Positions 1 to 6,528 of a DNA stretch of 12,790 nt are shown piece by piece. Source of the stretch: Nitrososphaerota archaeon. GTDB taxonomy: Archaea > Thermoproteota > Nitrososphaeria > Nitrososphaerales > Nitrososphaeraceae. The stretch spans positions 1 through 12,790 of the forward strand of contig VBPR01000026.1 in assembly GCA_005877345.1 (NCBI GenBank), in the 5' to 3' direction. A program made the translations under genes and the position numbers. The notes under the pieces are model-generated. The model was not told the origin of the DNA and ran no database searches. It worked only from the letters and a program-made list of their open reading frames with translations. The first letter of the stretch is position 1. Every line of letters starts with the position of its first letter.

Positions 1-698
1 TCGTGCCACAAAAGATCTTTTTTACTCATTTTCATCTCAGCTGTTCCTCTTTTAAGAACAATCACATTTTCTATTGATGGGGTTGATGTAATAGCGCTAT
101 CGACTATTTTTTTTAATTCAAGTATCTTCCCGCGTCTTACTCCTTGGTCAGCAGTTATGATGACTTTAGATTTTGAATCGTTTATACGATCGGTTAAAGC
201 TTGTGAACTAAATCCAGAAAAAACAACAATATGTATAGCTCCTATTCTGCTACACGCCAACATAGCAACAGGCAACTCGGGAACCATCGGCAAATATATT
301 GTAACTCGATCACCTTTTTTTACACCCAAATTGCGTAGAGCATTTGCAAATTTATTTACTTCTACATACAATTGGTTATAAGTAAGAGTTCGAACCTCGC
401 CAGATTCATTTTCCCATATTATTGCTGCTTTATTTTTTGTAATATTATTAATGTGCTTATCAAGACAATTTACGGATGCATTTATCAAACCACCAGTAAA
501 CCATTTTGCAAAAGGTGGATTCCAATCAAGAGTTTTATCCCATCTTTTACTCCATATCAAATTATCTGCCTGCTGAGCCCAGAATTCCTCTATATTTTCT
601 AATGACTTAGTTCTTAATTCCTGCAGAGTTTTGCCTTGGAGATTTATTTCTATTGCCTTGTCCTCCTGATCTAACATTGTTGAGCTTTTTTTTAACAT
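1..698 (-). CDS. acs: Acetyl-CoA synthetase, AMP-forming (N-terminal part, cut by the window edge)
   Basis: The minus strand is open from an ATG at 698 to the left edge, giving about 232 residues of an AMP-forming acyl-CoA synthetase (family length roughly 630-660). The translation shows the N-terminal ACS region (NPPFAKWFTGGLINASVNCLD, split here as NPPFAKWF then TGGLINASVNCLD) followed by the start of the AMP-binding domain with GDRVTIYLPMVPE, AMLACSRIGAIH, VVFSGFSSQAL and VIITADQGVRRGK, all typical of acetyl-CoA synthetase. The enzyme activates acetate with ATP and CoA in the cytoplasm, releasing AMP. The ATP-binding loop and C-terminal domain lie outside the window, so a related substrate such as propionate or 3-hydroxypropionate cannot be excluded. 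A stop codon directly precedes the ATG at 698; an in-frame ATG at 677 is the alternative start. A TATA-like box at 725-732 fits a leaderless transcript from about 698. Confidence 0.9.
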   Translation of the reverse strand, partial: MLKKSSTMLDQEDKAIEINLQGKTLQELRTKSLENIEEFWAQQADNLIWSKRWDKTLDWNPPFAKWFTGGLINASVNCLDKHINNITKNKAAIIWENESGEVRTLTYNQLYVEVNKFANALRNLGVKKGDRVTIYLPMVPELPVAMLACSRIGAIHIVVFSGFSSQALTDRINDSKSKVIITADQGVRRGKILELKKIVDSAITSTPSIENVIVLKRGTAEMKMSKKDLLWH

Positions 699-724
699 TC
701 AAATATGTAATTTACTATCATTTG

Positions 725-756
725 TATTAAAAGCATTGCATGAATTGCGTGCAATG
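725..756 (-). promoter_or_regulatory. Promoter of acs with an upstream inverted repeat
   Basis: Read on the minus strand, a TATA-like TTTTAATA lies at 725-732, about 27-30 bp upstream of the ATG at 698, as expected for a leaderless archaeal promoter. Directly upstream is a perfect 7-bp inverted repeat, CATTGCA at 734-740 and TGCAATG at 750-756, with a 9-bp spacer. Its position at and beyond the BRE site suits an activator or repressor site, but the regulator is unknown. The 690-865 gap separates divergent genes and holds nothing else I can identify. Confidence 0.45.
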
Positions 757-865
757 TCTATATTCTAATTGACCTCTCTATGGAAGGTAGAAGGGTAAAA
801 TCACGTATTGTTTGAGTTTGAATTGATTGATGAAAAAAATAAATTTGTGCTATTGAAGAAAGGAA

Positions 866-1348
866 ATGTTGTTAGAATGGGATGAACAGATTAAAGCTCA
901 TCTAATGTGGATATGGGGTGGAGAAGACGGTTTTATGAAAAGGAAAAGGGAGGGAATGTTGGTTGTAACTGAAAAAAGACTCATATTTATAACGAAGACC
1001 AACATGTCATACAGAATTCATGATGTACATTCACAGCGACAACTTTTGCGATTTAAAGAAAAGAAGAATGTTTTTTTGCCAATAGAAGGTTACGGTATTA
1101 CTGAATTAAAGAATGATATTGAAAAAAGTGATAAAAATATTGTATTCACTTTTTCTGAAATTTCGGATATGTATTTTGTTGAAAGAAGATGGGGTACGGA
1201 ACTTAAAGTTAAAATCGATATTAAAAATATACCGAAAAATTATGGCTTTGCAATTGTGAAGGGTTGGGTAAAATATCCTGCAAAGGATCCCCTGCAGTTT
1301 CATCATGTGGACTGGAACCCAATAGTAACATTATTCAAAATGTCTTAA
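866..1348 (+). CDS. Unnamed protein with PH-like (bPH/GRAM-type) core
   Basis: A 160-residue soluble protein that I do not recognise by name. The stretch near residues 29-44 (REGMLVVTEKRLIFITK) matches the strand-turn-strand signature of bacterial/archaeal PH-like and GRAM domains, in which a glycine-led strand is followed by 'T-x-x-R-L-I-F'. The later stretch ISDMYFVERRWGTELKVKI would supply the next strands. No signal peptide or membrane segment is visible. The C-terminus has an unusual aromatic and histidine-rich segment (GWVKYPAKDPLQFHHVDW). The ATG at 866 is preceded by an in-frame stop at 854-856 and by an A/G-rich AAAGGA that is too close to be a good ribosome site; an AT-rich TATA-like stretch near 835-845 would allow a short leader. 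The gene stands alone between the divergent acs and the codirectional cbiE. Function unknown; the PH-like assignment is a motif-level inference. Confidence 0.7.
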   Translation: MLLEWDEQIKAHLMWIWGGEDGFMKRKREGMLVVTEKRLIFITKTNMSYRIHDVHSQRQLLRFKEKKNVFLPIEGYGITELKNDIEKSDKNIVFTFSEISDMYFVERRWGTELKVKIDIKNIPKNYGFAIVKGWVKYPAKDPLQFHHVDWNPIVTLFKMS

Positions 1349-1406
1349 AAGTTTCTAATGCTTGCTTTCTAACTAAAAATAAATCACCATAAAAAGAAAG
1401 TAAGTA

Positions 1407-1413
1407 AAATATA
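1407..1413 (+). promoter_or_regulatory. TATA-like box of cbiE
   Basis: AAAATATA-like sequence around 1407-1413 lies about 25 bp upstream of the GTG start at 1435, matching the spacing for a leaderless or near-leaderless archaeal transcript. There is no Shine-Dalgarno sequence before the GTG. Confidence 0.4.
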
Positions 1414-1434
1414 GACATCATTATAAGTACTCGT

Positions 1435-2190
1435 GTGGCCGAAAATAGAATTGAAGATAAGAAGTTATTTCTTGTCGGTGTGGGTCCAGGTTCGTCAAGG
1501 TATTTAACAGATGTAGTGAGAGATGTAATAAGAAAATCCAAATATCTAATAGGTTATAACTATACATTAAAAATAATAAGACATTTGATTATTCCTACTT
1601 TTCATCAGGTCTATGAAGTAACAATGAAGAATCAGGATGAAACTTATAATGAAGTGCACAAAAAAATGCAAGAAAATGAATTTTGTACGATTCCTTTTAC
1701 TGGAGATGTAAACTTTTCAGAGTCTGAAGTTGTTGATAGGTTGCTGGAAATCTTTGGTAGTGATAAAGTAGAATTAATGCCGGGGATTAGCTCTATTCAA
1801 GTTGCTGCTTCAAGGGCAAAAGTTCCATTGGATAGGGCAAGAGTTCTTAGTTTTCATATTACTGAGGACATTGAAGATAAGAAGAGAGAATTAGTTGAAG
1901 TAATACAAGATAAGAAAAGCGTAGTTTTGATACCAAGGCCTTGGAACAATAGCACAGAGAAAAATTTTATGCAATCAGAAATAGCACTATACCTTAAAAA
2001 TGAGGGAATAGACACTTCAAAGCTAATAGTTTGGGTATTTGAATTTTTGACAACTGCTGAAGAAAGGGTCTTTAGGGGTAAATTGAATGAATTAGAGAAT
2101 ATGGATTTTAGTGCAATGTCGGTATTGGTTATTGATCAGGTTAGGCGGAAAACATATCTGGAATTTGACCGAGACCGAGATTACTTTTGA
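1435..2190 (+). CDS. cbiE: Cobalt-precorrin-7 (C5)-methyltransferase CbiE
   Basis: A 251-residue tetrapyrrole methylase. Residues 11-19 (LFLVGVGPG) form the N-terminal signature of the family, residues near 88-98 (FTGDVNFSE) occupy the place of the usual 'GDP' substrate/SAM loop, and 115-130 (MPGISSIQVAASRAKV) with the following RARVLSFH is highly characteristic of the CbiE/CobL-N branch. CbiE transfers a methyl group from S-adenosylmethionine to C5 of the corrin precursor in cobalamin synthesis; the C15 methylation and decarboxylation are done by CbiT, which in CobL is fused at the C-terminus but is absent here. The start is GTG; an in-frame stop at 1405-1407 leaves no earlier usual start. 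No other cobalamin gene lies in the window, so this one is isolated. It converges on the SpoIIM-like gene with a 15-bp gap. The GDP motif being GDV is slightly unusual. Confidence 0.85.
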   Translation: MAENRIEDKKLFLVGVGPGSSRYLTDVVRDVIRKSKYLIGYNYTLKIIRHLIIPTFHQVYEVTMKNQDETYNEVHKKMQENEFCTIPFTGDVNFSESEVVDRLLEIFGSDKVELMPGISSIQVAASRAKVPLDRARVLSFHITEDIEDKKRELVEVIQDKKSVVLIPRPWNNSTEKNFMQSEIALYLKNEGIDTSKLIVWVFEFLTTAEERVFRGKLNELENMDFSAMSVLVIDQVRRKTYLEFDRDRDYF

Positions 2191-2205
2191 TTCTTGGTTT
2201 TTATG

Positions 2206-2748
2206 CTATCTTAAAAAATTCATATTTCCAGATTGTCTTATTAAGTCCCATTCAATAATAGCACTAAAAAATAGAATTATTGCTACGATGCCAATTTCAA
2301 TGCCAGTATGTATAAGATTTTCTTTAATGTTTGTTCTTTTTAAAATGTGAATTAGTAGTAAATAACTTCTAGAGATAGCTATTCCGTAAGAAATAAGTTC
2401 CATGATTCCAAATATTGTCAAAAAAACGAGTAATGGTGGTATTTGGATTGGTAAATCTCGTGTTATGATCATAAAAATATTACCAGTACTAAATCCTGAA
2501 AAGAGGCCAAATGCAATTCCGATACCCGGGACAAACATTAGAGTCGATATTAGAAAGTTATTGACGAATATGCCTATGTTATCAATGTTTTTGATTTTAT
2601 TTTGAAATTGTTCCTTTAAAACTGTTGAAGTAGATTTGTCATATGAGACTGATGTCCCAAATACAAAGAAAATCAAAAATAGAATAATACCAAATCCAAG
2701 ATGAAGAGCCCTTTTTTTAAAGTTGTATTTGTACATGTATCCCACCAT
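2206..2748 (-). CDS. SpoIIM-family (DUF95) integral membrane protein
   Basis: A 180-residue polytopic membrane protein. Hydrophobic segments lie near residues 15-33, 60-95, 103-132 and 148-168, and the stretch GIFVNNFLISTLMFVPGIGIAFGLFSGFSTG near 59-90 (a long segment whose key elements are the FxxN-N and the glycine-rich turn) together with MELISYGIAIS near 116-126 fits the SpoIIM/DUF95 family. In spore-forming bacteria SpoIIM works with SpoIID and SpoIIP in engulfment; archaeal members are widespread and their role is unknown, so the family name should not be read as sporulation. The ATG at 2748 is preceded at about 20-27 bp by TATTATTAAAA, consistent with a leaderless transcript; an ATG four codons further in is an alternative. 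The gene is divergent from polB across a 74-bp spacer and convergent with cbiE. Confidence 0.75.
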   Translation of the reverse strand: MVGYMYKYNFKKRALHLGFGIILFLIFFVFGTSVSYDKSTSTVLKEQFQNKIKNIDNIGIFVNNFLISTLMFVPGIGIAFGLFSGFSTGNIFMIITRDLPIQIPPLLVFLTIFGIMELISYGIAISRSYLLLIHILKRTNIKENLIHTGIEIGIVAIILFFSAIIEWDLIRQSGNMNFLR

Positions 2749-2822
2749 AATGCTTGTGCTTTTTAATAATATGGATAAAACAAAACATTTTTAGGATTTA
2801 TGATTGTTCTGTTGAATAAAAC

Positions 2823-4322
2823 TTGGATTCGGTGTCTATTGCATTGATTTATGCGATAAATAAGGGATATCAAGTTCATCCTGATGCTTTTGTCTTTCTC
2901 AAATCTCTCGATTGTGATGTTGAAAAAATAGTCAAGACCATAGTGGATGCTAAAAATAAATTCAAAAAGAAGTCTCCAATACTAATCGATGATATAAAAA
3001 GTGTTATTTCTCGAGACCTTAATCGCACTGATGAACCTGTTATAACAAACACAAACACTGAGAGTAATGGTGAAAGTTATAAAATCATTTTTGATCCTAC
3101 GTACAAGATAAATTCTGAGGATAAGAAGGATTTTTTTAAACTCTTTGATAGTCGTTATAAAAAAACATTGAAAATCTTGTCAATTCGATCGGAAAGCAGG
3201 CAGATAAGAAAAATAAAATATATTAAGGATCTTAGGAATAAGTCGAGATTTAGCTCTCTAGCTAATGAGAATGAAAGGGGAAAACTTGTTGATTCTGTTT
3301 TTGTCGCAGGTTTGATCATGCTTAAGAGAAATAGAAAAAATGATGTAGAGTTAGTTATAGATGATACTACCGGGAGTATTCCTGTAGTTTGCAAAACTCG
3401 GGAGTTAATTAATGAGGCTTCAACACTTGTTTTGGATCAAATGTTAATGTTAGAAATTTCACCTAGTAAAAGAAATTCAAATGATTTTGTTATTAAAGAT
3501 ATTATATTTCCTGATATTCCAGAACATGTTTCTTCTAAATCAGGTAGAGAGTCATATGTAGCCTTCATTTCAGATTTGCATGTAGGCAGCAAATATTTCA
3601 TGGAAAAGGAATTCAATGATTTTTTAGCTTGGTTATCATCGGATGATGATTTTGTAAGAAAAATCAAATTTATTTGTATAGCAGGTGATATAGTTGACGG
3701 AATAGGAATTTATCCTAATCAAGATAGAGAATTAATCGACATAAATGTCAACAGTCAAATGTCATATGCAGCAGCTTTACTAGAAAAAATTCCCAAAAGG
3801 ATGCATGTATTTTTGATTCCTGGCAACCACGATCCCGGAAGGAGGGCTTTACCACAAAGTGCTTTAACAAACCTTCGTGATTTTCAACAATTGGAAAATT
3901 TCAGTATTATCGGTAATCCCTCACTTGTTGAATTGAATAAAGTAAAGCTATTGATGTTTCATGGCCAGAGTTTGGATGATGTTATTGCAACAGTGCCTGG
4001 ATTGAGCTATTCAAAACCTGTGGAGCCGATGAAAATTTTGTTAAGATCTAGACACTTGTCACCAATCTACGGTAACCGCACGCCGATAGCTCCAGAATCG
4101 GAGGACATGTTGGTTATAGATGACGTGCCGGATGTTTTTCATGCTGGACATGTACATACTACTCAAGTTGGGAGATACAAAGGTACATTAATAGTAAACT
4201 CTGGCGCCTGGCAAAAGCAGACAAAATTTCAACAGACAATGGGTATCACTCCAACCCCTGGAATTTGTATATTAGTTAATCTGGCGACTCTTCAATCCTT
4301 TAAAAAAGATTTCAACTATTAA
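2823..4322 (+). CDS. polB: DNA polymerase D small subunit DP1 (3'-5' exonuclease)
   Basis: A 499-residue DP1 subunit of archaeal replicative polymerase PolD. An N-terminal helical region (about 1-65, where DP1 proteins carry their interaction region) is followed by a basic linker, an OB-fold near 157-215 and a calcineurin-like phosphoesterase domain. All metal-binding motifs are present: D251-L-H253, G-D289-x-x-D292, G-N335-H336-D337, H380-G and G-H443-x-H445. It should therefore be an active Mre11-like proofreading nuclease partnering DP2, encoded at 8439-11939. The start is TTG: an in-frame TAA at 2817-2819 rules out an earlier start, and GTG at 2832 is the next option. No Shine-Dalgarno is seen. 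The 3' end overlaps that of the convergent orc1/cdc6 gene by 11 bp. Linkage to the initiator gene is a known archaeal arrangement. Confidence 0.95.
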   Translation: MDSVSIALIYAINKGYQVHPDAFVFLKSLDCDVEKIVKTIVDAKNKFKKKSPILIDDIKSVISRDLNRTDEPVITNTNTESNGESYKIIFDPTYKINSEDKKDFFKLFDSRYKKTLKILSIRSESRQIRKIKYIKDLRNKSRFSSLANENERGKLVDSVFVAGLIMLKRNRKNDVELVIDDTTGSIPVVCKTRELINEASTLVLDQMLMLEISPSKRNSNDFVIKDIIFPDIPEHVSSKSGRESYVAFISDLHVGSKYFMEKEFNDFLAWLSSDDDFVRKIKFICIAGDIVDGIGIYPNQDRELIDINVNSQMSYAAALLEKIPKRMHVFLIPGNHDPGRRALPQSALTNLRDFQQLENFSIIGNPSLVELNKVKLLMFHGQSLDDVIATVPGLSYSKPVEPMKILLRSRHLSPIYGNRTPIAPESEDMLVIDDVPDVFHAGHVHTTQVGRYKGTLIVNSGAWQKQTKFQQTMGITPTPGICILVNLATLQSFKKDFNY

Positions 4323-5538
4323 TGTCGTCAATAAAAGCTGATAAGAGGCGATCGTTTTTAATAGCTTCTTTTACTGATGAAATATGAATATGCAATTTGA
4401 TTCGTTGTGTCCTACCATAGCGTCCTTGGTTGACTATATTCGTAGTTATTAATCCTAGTTGATCAAGTTCTCCTATTATTTGTGTCATTCTTCTCTGAGT
4501 TAGGGGTTCTTGCTGAAGTTTTGAACAAAAATATTGATAGACTGTATAAATTTCTCCCGTACTTCCATTTTTAGATTTTATTATTGAAAGTATTACTAAT
4601 TTGGTGTGTAGAGTGGAATTACTCAAAATCTCGAAGTTAGTATCGCTATCAATCTTCTGTTGTGCGCTTCTTATATGATCCTCGGTTATCTTCAAAGTCC
4701 TTGATCTTTCTGCGATTTCTGCTGCAACTCTTAAAAGATCTATCGCCTTTCGAGCATCGCCTGTTTCTCTACCTGCGATTGCAGCACAGAGATTGATTAC
4801 GCCCATAGGAATAACATTATCATAAAATGCAAGTTTGCATCTGTCGATTAGAATTTGTTTTAATTGCTCAACCGTATATGGATTAAAAACCAGTTCTTCT
4901 TCGCTTAGGCTGCTTTTTACTCTTGGATCTAGTTTATCCTTAAATGTTAAGCTGTTTGAAATACCGATTAAACTAATGAACTGATCTGACGAAATTCGTT
5001 GATTTGCTCTTGTAAAGTTATAGAGAATATCATCACCCTTTTTATTAACAAGTGAGTCTATTTCATCTATAACAAGCACAATTTTGATTGATTTGCGTTT
5101 TATGAAATCAAGGATTCTATCAGTAGCTTCACTCATAGATAATCCGGTGAAATAAACTTGCATTTTTCTTTCTTCTTTATTGATGTCCAGTAATTCCGCA
5201 ATTTCATAAAGGATCTTATATGGTGTGTTTGAATTTTTCGCATTGATGAAAGGAACTTTAAGGTTTATACCTAGTTGATTGGTCTTACTGTACAGGTGTT
5301 CGATAACGTTTTTTACTACTGCTGTCTTTCCTGTTCCTGGTTTTCCAAAGATTAACAAGTTAGACGGACGACCTTTTTTTAATATAACGGATAGTGATTG
5401 CGCGATGGTGGTGCTTTCTTTAGTTCTGAATAGTAGTTTATCAGGTACATAGTCGATGGTTAAAACTTGTCTGTTTTTTATGATATTCTTATTTTTAATC
5501 GCACTATCAAAAATAGTGTCTAGGATATCATCATCCAA
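4312..5538 (-). CDS. cdc6: Orc1/Cdc6 replication initiator (AAA+ ATPase)
   Basis: A 408-residue archaeal initiator. The AAA+ domain shows Walker A GKPGTGKT (65-72), Walker B VLVIDEID (154-161), sensor 1 ISN (193-195), the DPRVKSSL segment (204-211) and the sensor 2 region GDARKAIDLLRVAAEIAE; a winged-helix DNA-binding domain occupies roughly 315-400 (QRRMTQIIGELDQLGLI with a basic wing GRYGRTQRIK). It binds origin recognition boxes and loads MCM; ORB-like elements lie just upstream of the gene. The start is TTG at 5538, preceded by GAGGCG at 5551-5546 on the minus strand, a seven-base spacing that fits a Shine-Dalgarno site; no in-frame ATG lies between the TTG and Walker A. The tandem TATA-like repeats at 5569-5617 probably carry its promoter, so initiator binding to the nearby origin may regulate it. 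Confidence 0.95.
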   Translation of the reverse strand: MDDDILDTIFDSAIKNKNIIKNRQVLTIDYVPDKLLFRTKESTTIAQSLSVILKKGRPSNLLIFGKPGTGKTAVVKNVIEHLYSKTNQLGINLKVPFINAKNSNTPYKILYEIAELLDINKEERKMQVYFTGLSMSEATDRILDFIKRKSIKIVLVIDEIDSLVNKKGDDILYNFTRANQRISSDQFISLIGISNSLTFKDKLDPRVKSSLSEEELVFNPYTVEQLKQILIDRCKLAFYDNVIPMGVINLCAAIAGRETGDARKAIDLLRVAAEIAERSRTLKITEDHIRSAQQKIDSDTNFEILSNSTLHTKLVILSIIKSKNGSTGEIYTVYQYFCSKLQQEPLTQRRMTQIIGELDQLGLITTNIVNQGRYGRTQRIKLHIHISSVKEAIKNDRLLSAFIDDINS

Positions 5539-5568
5539 TTGCAGACGCCTCAGACACCCCTCTCTTTC

Positions 5569-5617
5569 TCTTGTATCAATATAATTCTTGTATCAATATA
5601 ATAAATTTCAATATAAT
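5569..5617. repeat. Two exact 17-bp tandem repeats plus a degenerate third copy
   Basis: TCTTGTATCAATATAAT occurs at 5569-5585 and again, head to tail and without mismatch, at 5586-5602; a third partial unit at 5603-5617 keeps CAATATAAT. Read on the minus strand, each copy carries an ATTATATT that looks like a TATA box, upstream of cdc6 at a distance (about 30-75 bp from the TTG) suitable for a promoter with a short leader. The array could be the cdc6 promoter, part of the DNA unwinding element, or both. Confidence 0.8.
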
Positions 5618-5740
5618 AAACTCATTTAGTAAATGGCATATATATAAAATAAAAAGTCCTAAATCAATTTTCGTTTATTTGTTTGTTAATTTTTAGTACT
5701 TTATAGATGATAACAAGTAAAAATAAAAATAAAAACAAAC

Positions 5741-5761
5741 CTCAATGAGAAATATAGGGGT
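5741..5761 (+). promoter_or_regulatory. ORB-like initiator-binding element, plus orientation
   Basis: The segment ends in GAAATATAGGGGT (5749-5761), which differs by one base from the GAAATAAAGGGGT shared by the two elements at 5822 and 5884 when these are read on the minus strand. The dyad half (CTCAATGA) is poorly conserved. The orientation is opposite to the other two, so the G-strings point toward each other. Confidence 0.6.
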
Positions 5762-5821
5762 GGAGGCTTTAGCCATTTTTTAGGGATTGTTAATTTGGAG
5801 GAAAAAAAAGCCATTTAAATG

Positions 5822-5844
5822 ACCCCTTTATTTCCAATGCAGGC
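5822..5844 (-). promoter_or_regulatory. ORB-like initiator-binding element, minus orientation
   Basis: ACCCCTTTATTTCCA at 5822-5836 is identical to the start of the element at 5884 and is followed by ATGC rather than CTGG. Read on the minus strand this is GCATTGGAAATAAAGGGGT, with the G-string complete and the dyad degenerate. Spacing to the next element is 62 bp start to start, close to six helical turns. Confidence 0.75.
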
Positions 5845-5883
5845 TAATTTAACAGAGATCAACAATGTTAAGACGTTGATATA

Positions 5884-5908
5884 ACCCCTTTATTTCCACT
5901 GGAAAGAG
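5884..5908 (-). promoter_or_regulatory. Complete ORB element, minus orientation
   Basis: Read on the minus strand the core is TTTCCAGTGGAAATAAAGG followed by GGT: the dyad TTCCAGTGGAA plus a GGGG(T) string, which closely matches the archaeal ORB consensus known from Pyrococcus and Sulfolobus origins (TTCCAGTGGAAAC-GAA-GGGGT type). It is the best of the three elements. It is flanked by a short inverted pair, CGTTGA at 5874-5879 and TCAACG at 5915-5920. Confidence 0.88.
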
Positions 5909-5977
5909 TTAAGGTCAACGTATTGGAAAATTGATAACTACAATAGAGAATAACGCTTAATTTACCGCATCATAATT

Positions 5978-6007
5978 AGTTAACAAAAGCTGAGCTGTTT
6001 GTTAACT
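5978..6007. repeat. Perfect 10-bp inverted repeat at the right side of the origin
   Basis: AGTTAACAAA at 5978-5987 and TTTGTTAACT at 5998-6007 are perfect inverted arms around the 10-bp spacer AGCTGAGCTG. It lies about 30 bp upstream of the TATA-like box of the gene at 6088 and contains two of the TTGTTAA heptamers that recur through the origin. It may be a regulator site or an origin accessory element; without a run of T it does not look like a terminator. Confidence 0.7.
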
Positions 6008-6034
6008 TGTTAATCACTTCAATTGTTAAGTGTT

Positions 6035-6046
6035 ATGTGATATAAA
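6035..6046 (+). promoter_or_regulatory. TATA-like promoter element of the gene at 6088
   Basis: GATATAAA at 6039-6046 is a good archaeal TATA box, predicting a transcript start near 6066-6070 and a leader of about 20 bases before the TTG at 6088. It overlaps an ATGTGATAT (6035-6043) that also occurs in the promoter of the neighbouring membrane winged-helix gene. Confidence 0.5.
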
Positions 6047-6087
6047 CTCCCGATCTGTCATCTGCTACGAAAAAAATTAAAATAGAA

Positions 6088-6528
6088 TTGGAAGATGAAA
6101 ATGGACAAACATACAACCTAACACTACAGGGCAGTCTATCAAGAGAAAAAATAATGAATTTAATCGAATTTGTTCAATCTTTTGAAAAAAATTCTAGGGA
6201 TACAAGTATCGAACACAAAGAAACCGATAGAAAATTAGGTCAAAAATTATGGAACTTGATTACTGAGAACTTTAGATATCATACATTCACTTCTACTGAT
6301 TTATTAAGAATTTACCAAGACCTGAATTATGAAGCGATCCAATTAAGTGTTATTTCTATCTATTTGTCTCGATTTTATCTAAAAAAACAACTTAACAGAT
6401 CAAAAAATGGTAAACAATGGGTGTATTCACTGGTTAAAGAGAATCTAAATTATGAAAAAGTAAATTATGACAAATCTAGCCAGGTGAATTTGTTGTCTGT
6501 TCCAACAGTTTACGACCTTCATTTGTGA
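6088..6528 (+). CDS. Unnamed origin-adjacent protein, probable winged-helix
   Basis: A 146-residue protein that I do not recognise. A short beta-rich N-terminus and a helix (SREKIMNLIEFVQSFEKN, about 19-36) precede a C-terminal half (about 50-118) with the helix-turn-helix-wing look FTSTDLLRIYQDLNYEAI then LSVISIYLSRFYLKKQLNRSK then GKQWVYSL, suggesting DNA or protein binding. The called start is TTG, but the frame stays open upstream to 6046 and the residues before it (KKIKIE) read as a natural strand leading into LEDENGQTYNL; CTG at 6055 (giving LSSATKKIKIELEDENG) or ATT at 6076 are possible unusual starts. Its 3' end overlaps the convergent gene at 6476 by 53 bp. It faces away from cdc6 across the origin. 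No catalytic motif is visible. Confidence 0.65.
   Translation: MEDENGQTYNLTLQGSLSREKIMNLIEFVQSFEKNSRDTSIEHKETDRKLGQKLWNLITENFRYHTFTSTDLLRIYQDLNYEAIQLSVISIYLSRFYLKKQLNRSKNGKQWVYSLVKENLNYEKVNYDKSSQVNLLSVPTVYDLHL

Larger units (their letters stand above)
5539..6087. other. oriC: Probable chromosomal replication origin (oriC)
   Basis: A gene-free, very AT-rich stretch between the divergent cdc6 and the unnamed gene at 6088. From left to right it holds two 17-bp tandem repeats, a long AT-rich tract (5600-5740), a plus-oriented ORB-like element (5741-5761), a 60-bp AT-rich core with a poly-A run (5802-5809), two minus-oriented ORB-like elements (5822-5844, 5884-5908), and an inverted repeat (5978-6007). 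The ORB strings of four G face each other across the core. Archaeal origins commonly lie next to the initiator gene and consist of ORBs flanking an AT-rich unwinding element, so the assignment is strong although inferred. Which AT-rich tract unwinds cannot be decided by eye. No RNA gene or protein gene is evident inside it. Confidence 0.85.

Noticed and set aside
157..602. Two plus-strand open frames
   Set aside because: Both lie inside the acetyl-CoA synthetase gene on the other strand and show no recognisable domain.
2111..2605. Plus-strand frames after cbiE
   Set aside because: They are shadows of the SpoIIM-like gene on the minus strand, which has clear membrane segments and family motifs.
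5931..5948. Fourth ORB-like element (ATTGGAAAATTG)
   Set aside because: It has TTGGAAA but no G-string, so it cannot be told from chance in AT-rich DNA.
5978..6007. Intrinsic terminator
   Set aside because: No T-run follows the stem on either strand and no gene ends near it.
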